A stretch of 64,000 nt of DNA from JADJLQ01 sp044227925 (GTDB lineage Bacteria > Bacteroidota > Bacteroidia > Chitinophagales > Saprospiraceae): contig JBGAVW010000009.1 in NCBI GenBank assembly GCA_044227925.1, positions 1 through 64,000 on the forward strand. Direction: 5' to 3'. A model generated the notes under the pieces. It saw only the letters and a list, made by a program, of their open reading frames with translations. It was not told the DNA's origin and did no database searches. Shown one piece after another: positions 63,481-64,000 of this stretch (positions within the stretch are counted from its first letter, which is position 1; each line of letters opens with the position of its first letter). The translations under genes and the position numbers were made by a program.

Positions 63481-64000
63481 CTATATGACCGATATTTTTT
63501 TTACTATTCTTTCCTGTGATAAGACAATTTGCAAGATGTATACACCCGGAATCAGGTCGGACACCGGAATTACATTTTCTTTTAATTTAAACCGGTTGAC
63601 CAATTTACCATCGATAGAAATTAATTGAATTTCATTTTTAGAATCAATAATATCCCCGTTGAAATGAATATTTTTATTTATCTGATCATAATAAATCGAA
63701 GTAGTATTTACTTTCGAAATTTTTACAATATCCGAGTATTCAAAAGATTGATCCAGATCTATGATTTTTAATCTATAATAATTATCGTTTATAAATGGTT
63801 TGGTATCCAGGTAGACATAATCATGCCCTGCACTTTTATTTTCTGCATTTATAGTTGCCAACGTAGTAAAGTCCTTACCGGTATTGCTTTTTTCTATTTC
63901 ATATGCCCGGCTATTGTATTCACTTGCTGTATGCCAGTCCAGTTTTATATTACCATTTGTAATCCTATTTGCTTTAAAACTCATGAGTCTCACAGGTAGT
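63481..64000 (-). CDS. C-terminal part of a T9SS-sorted protein cut by the window edge
   Basis: The frame stays open to the right edge. Reading on from it gives LPVRLMSFKANRITNG, the linker that precedes the C-terminal FN3-like domain in Bacteroidota proteins (usually LPVELxxFxA). A GTG at 63993 could look like a start but is just an internal Val codon. Residues visible: an FN3-like domain (LDWHTASEYNSRAYEIEKSNTGKDF) and a final T9SS sorting-like domain (ISIDGKLVNRFKLKENVIPVSDLIPGVYILQI...KKISVI). The N-terminal portion lies outside the window, so its function is not known. Confidence 0.82.
   Translation of the reverse strand, partial: LPVRLMSFKANRITNGNIKLDWHTASEYNSRAYEIEKSNTGKDFTTLATINAENKSAGHDYVYLDTKPFINDNYYRLKIIDLDQSFEYSDIVKISKVNTTSIYYDQINKNIHFNGDIIDSKNEIQLISIDGKLVNRFKLKENVIPVSDLIPGVYILQIVLSQERIVKKISVI

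Noticed and set aside
63481..63993. Complete 170-residue gene with GTG start
   Set aside because: The frame stays open to the window edge, and the LPV motif upstream shows it is an internal part.
1..64000. tRNA, rRNA or transposase genes
   Set aside because: No tRNA T-arm consensus with matching stems, no rRNA-like sequence and no transposase or integrase motif was found by eye.

Overview
The window is AT-rich chromosomal DNA from a member of the Bacteroidota, most likely a Saprospiraceae/Chitinophagia-like gliding or surface-living bacterium. The evidence is a PorP/SprF protein of the type IX secretion system (T9SS), several secreted proteins with C-terminal T9SS sorting domains, two hybrid two-component regulators, zinc-less anti-sigma factors with a TPR-like outer domain, sortilin/BNR propeller proteins and several promoters of the Bacteroidota form TAnnTTTG. 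No rRNA, tRNA, CRISPR array, integrase or insertion sequence was seen.

Layout. 0.1-2.2 kb: two small exported proteins and a VapBC-like toxin-antitoxin pair. 2.2-11.5 kb: a secreted caspase-fold peptidase and a T9SS-sorted dockerin-like protein on the minus strand, divergent from an ECF sigma factor with a shortened region 4, its anti-sigma factor, an M48-like exported metallopeptidase and PorP/SprF. 11.5-22.0 kb: a large BNR propeller protein, a hybrid two-component regulator and a T9SS cargo protein. 22.1-32 kb: CvfB-like RNA-binding protein, DUF1801 protein, ArsR regulator, a cluster of palindromic repeats, a dicarboxylate/amino-acid symporter, a BNR T9SS cargo, a lamin-tail protein and a PAP2 phosphatase. 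32.1-39.4 kb: a compact fucose-type operon (zinc dehydrogenase, GH95 alpha-L-fucosidase, hybrid two-component regulator). 39.6-41.2 kb: a Cys-rich repeat T9SS cargo. 41.7-48.8 kb: small lipoproteins, a second ECF sigma/anti-sigma pair, another lipoprotein and a TPR-CHAT protease with a signal peptide and a C-terminal membrane anchor. 48.9-55.8 kb: threonine dehydratase, two DHFR-like proteins, an ArsR-SRPBCC pair, a rifampin ADP-ribosyltransferase (Arr), GrpB and a LamG protein. 56-61 kb: thioredoxin-like protein, FGGY sugar kinase and two lipoprotein beta-propellers. 61.2-63.4 kb: a B12-type radical SAM protein. The last gene runs off the right edge.

The most interesting pattern is that two paralogous ECF sigma/anti-sigma modules each lie beside an exported clan-CD-type peptidase (caspase fold in one, CHAT in the other). 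In both anti-sigma factors a TPR-like domain lies outside the membrane, on the same side as the predicted peptidase. This suggests, as inference only, protease-gated envelope signalling. It recalls the CHAT/anti-sigma/sigma logic of type III-E CRISPR loci, but placed in the envelope and without CRISPR.
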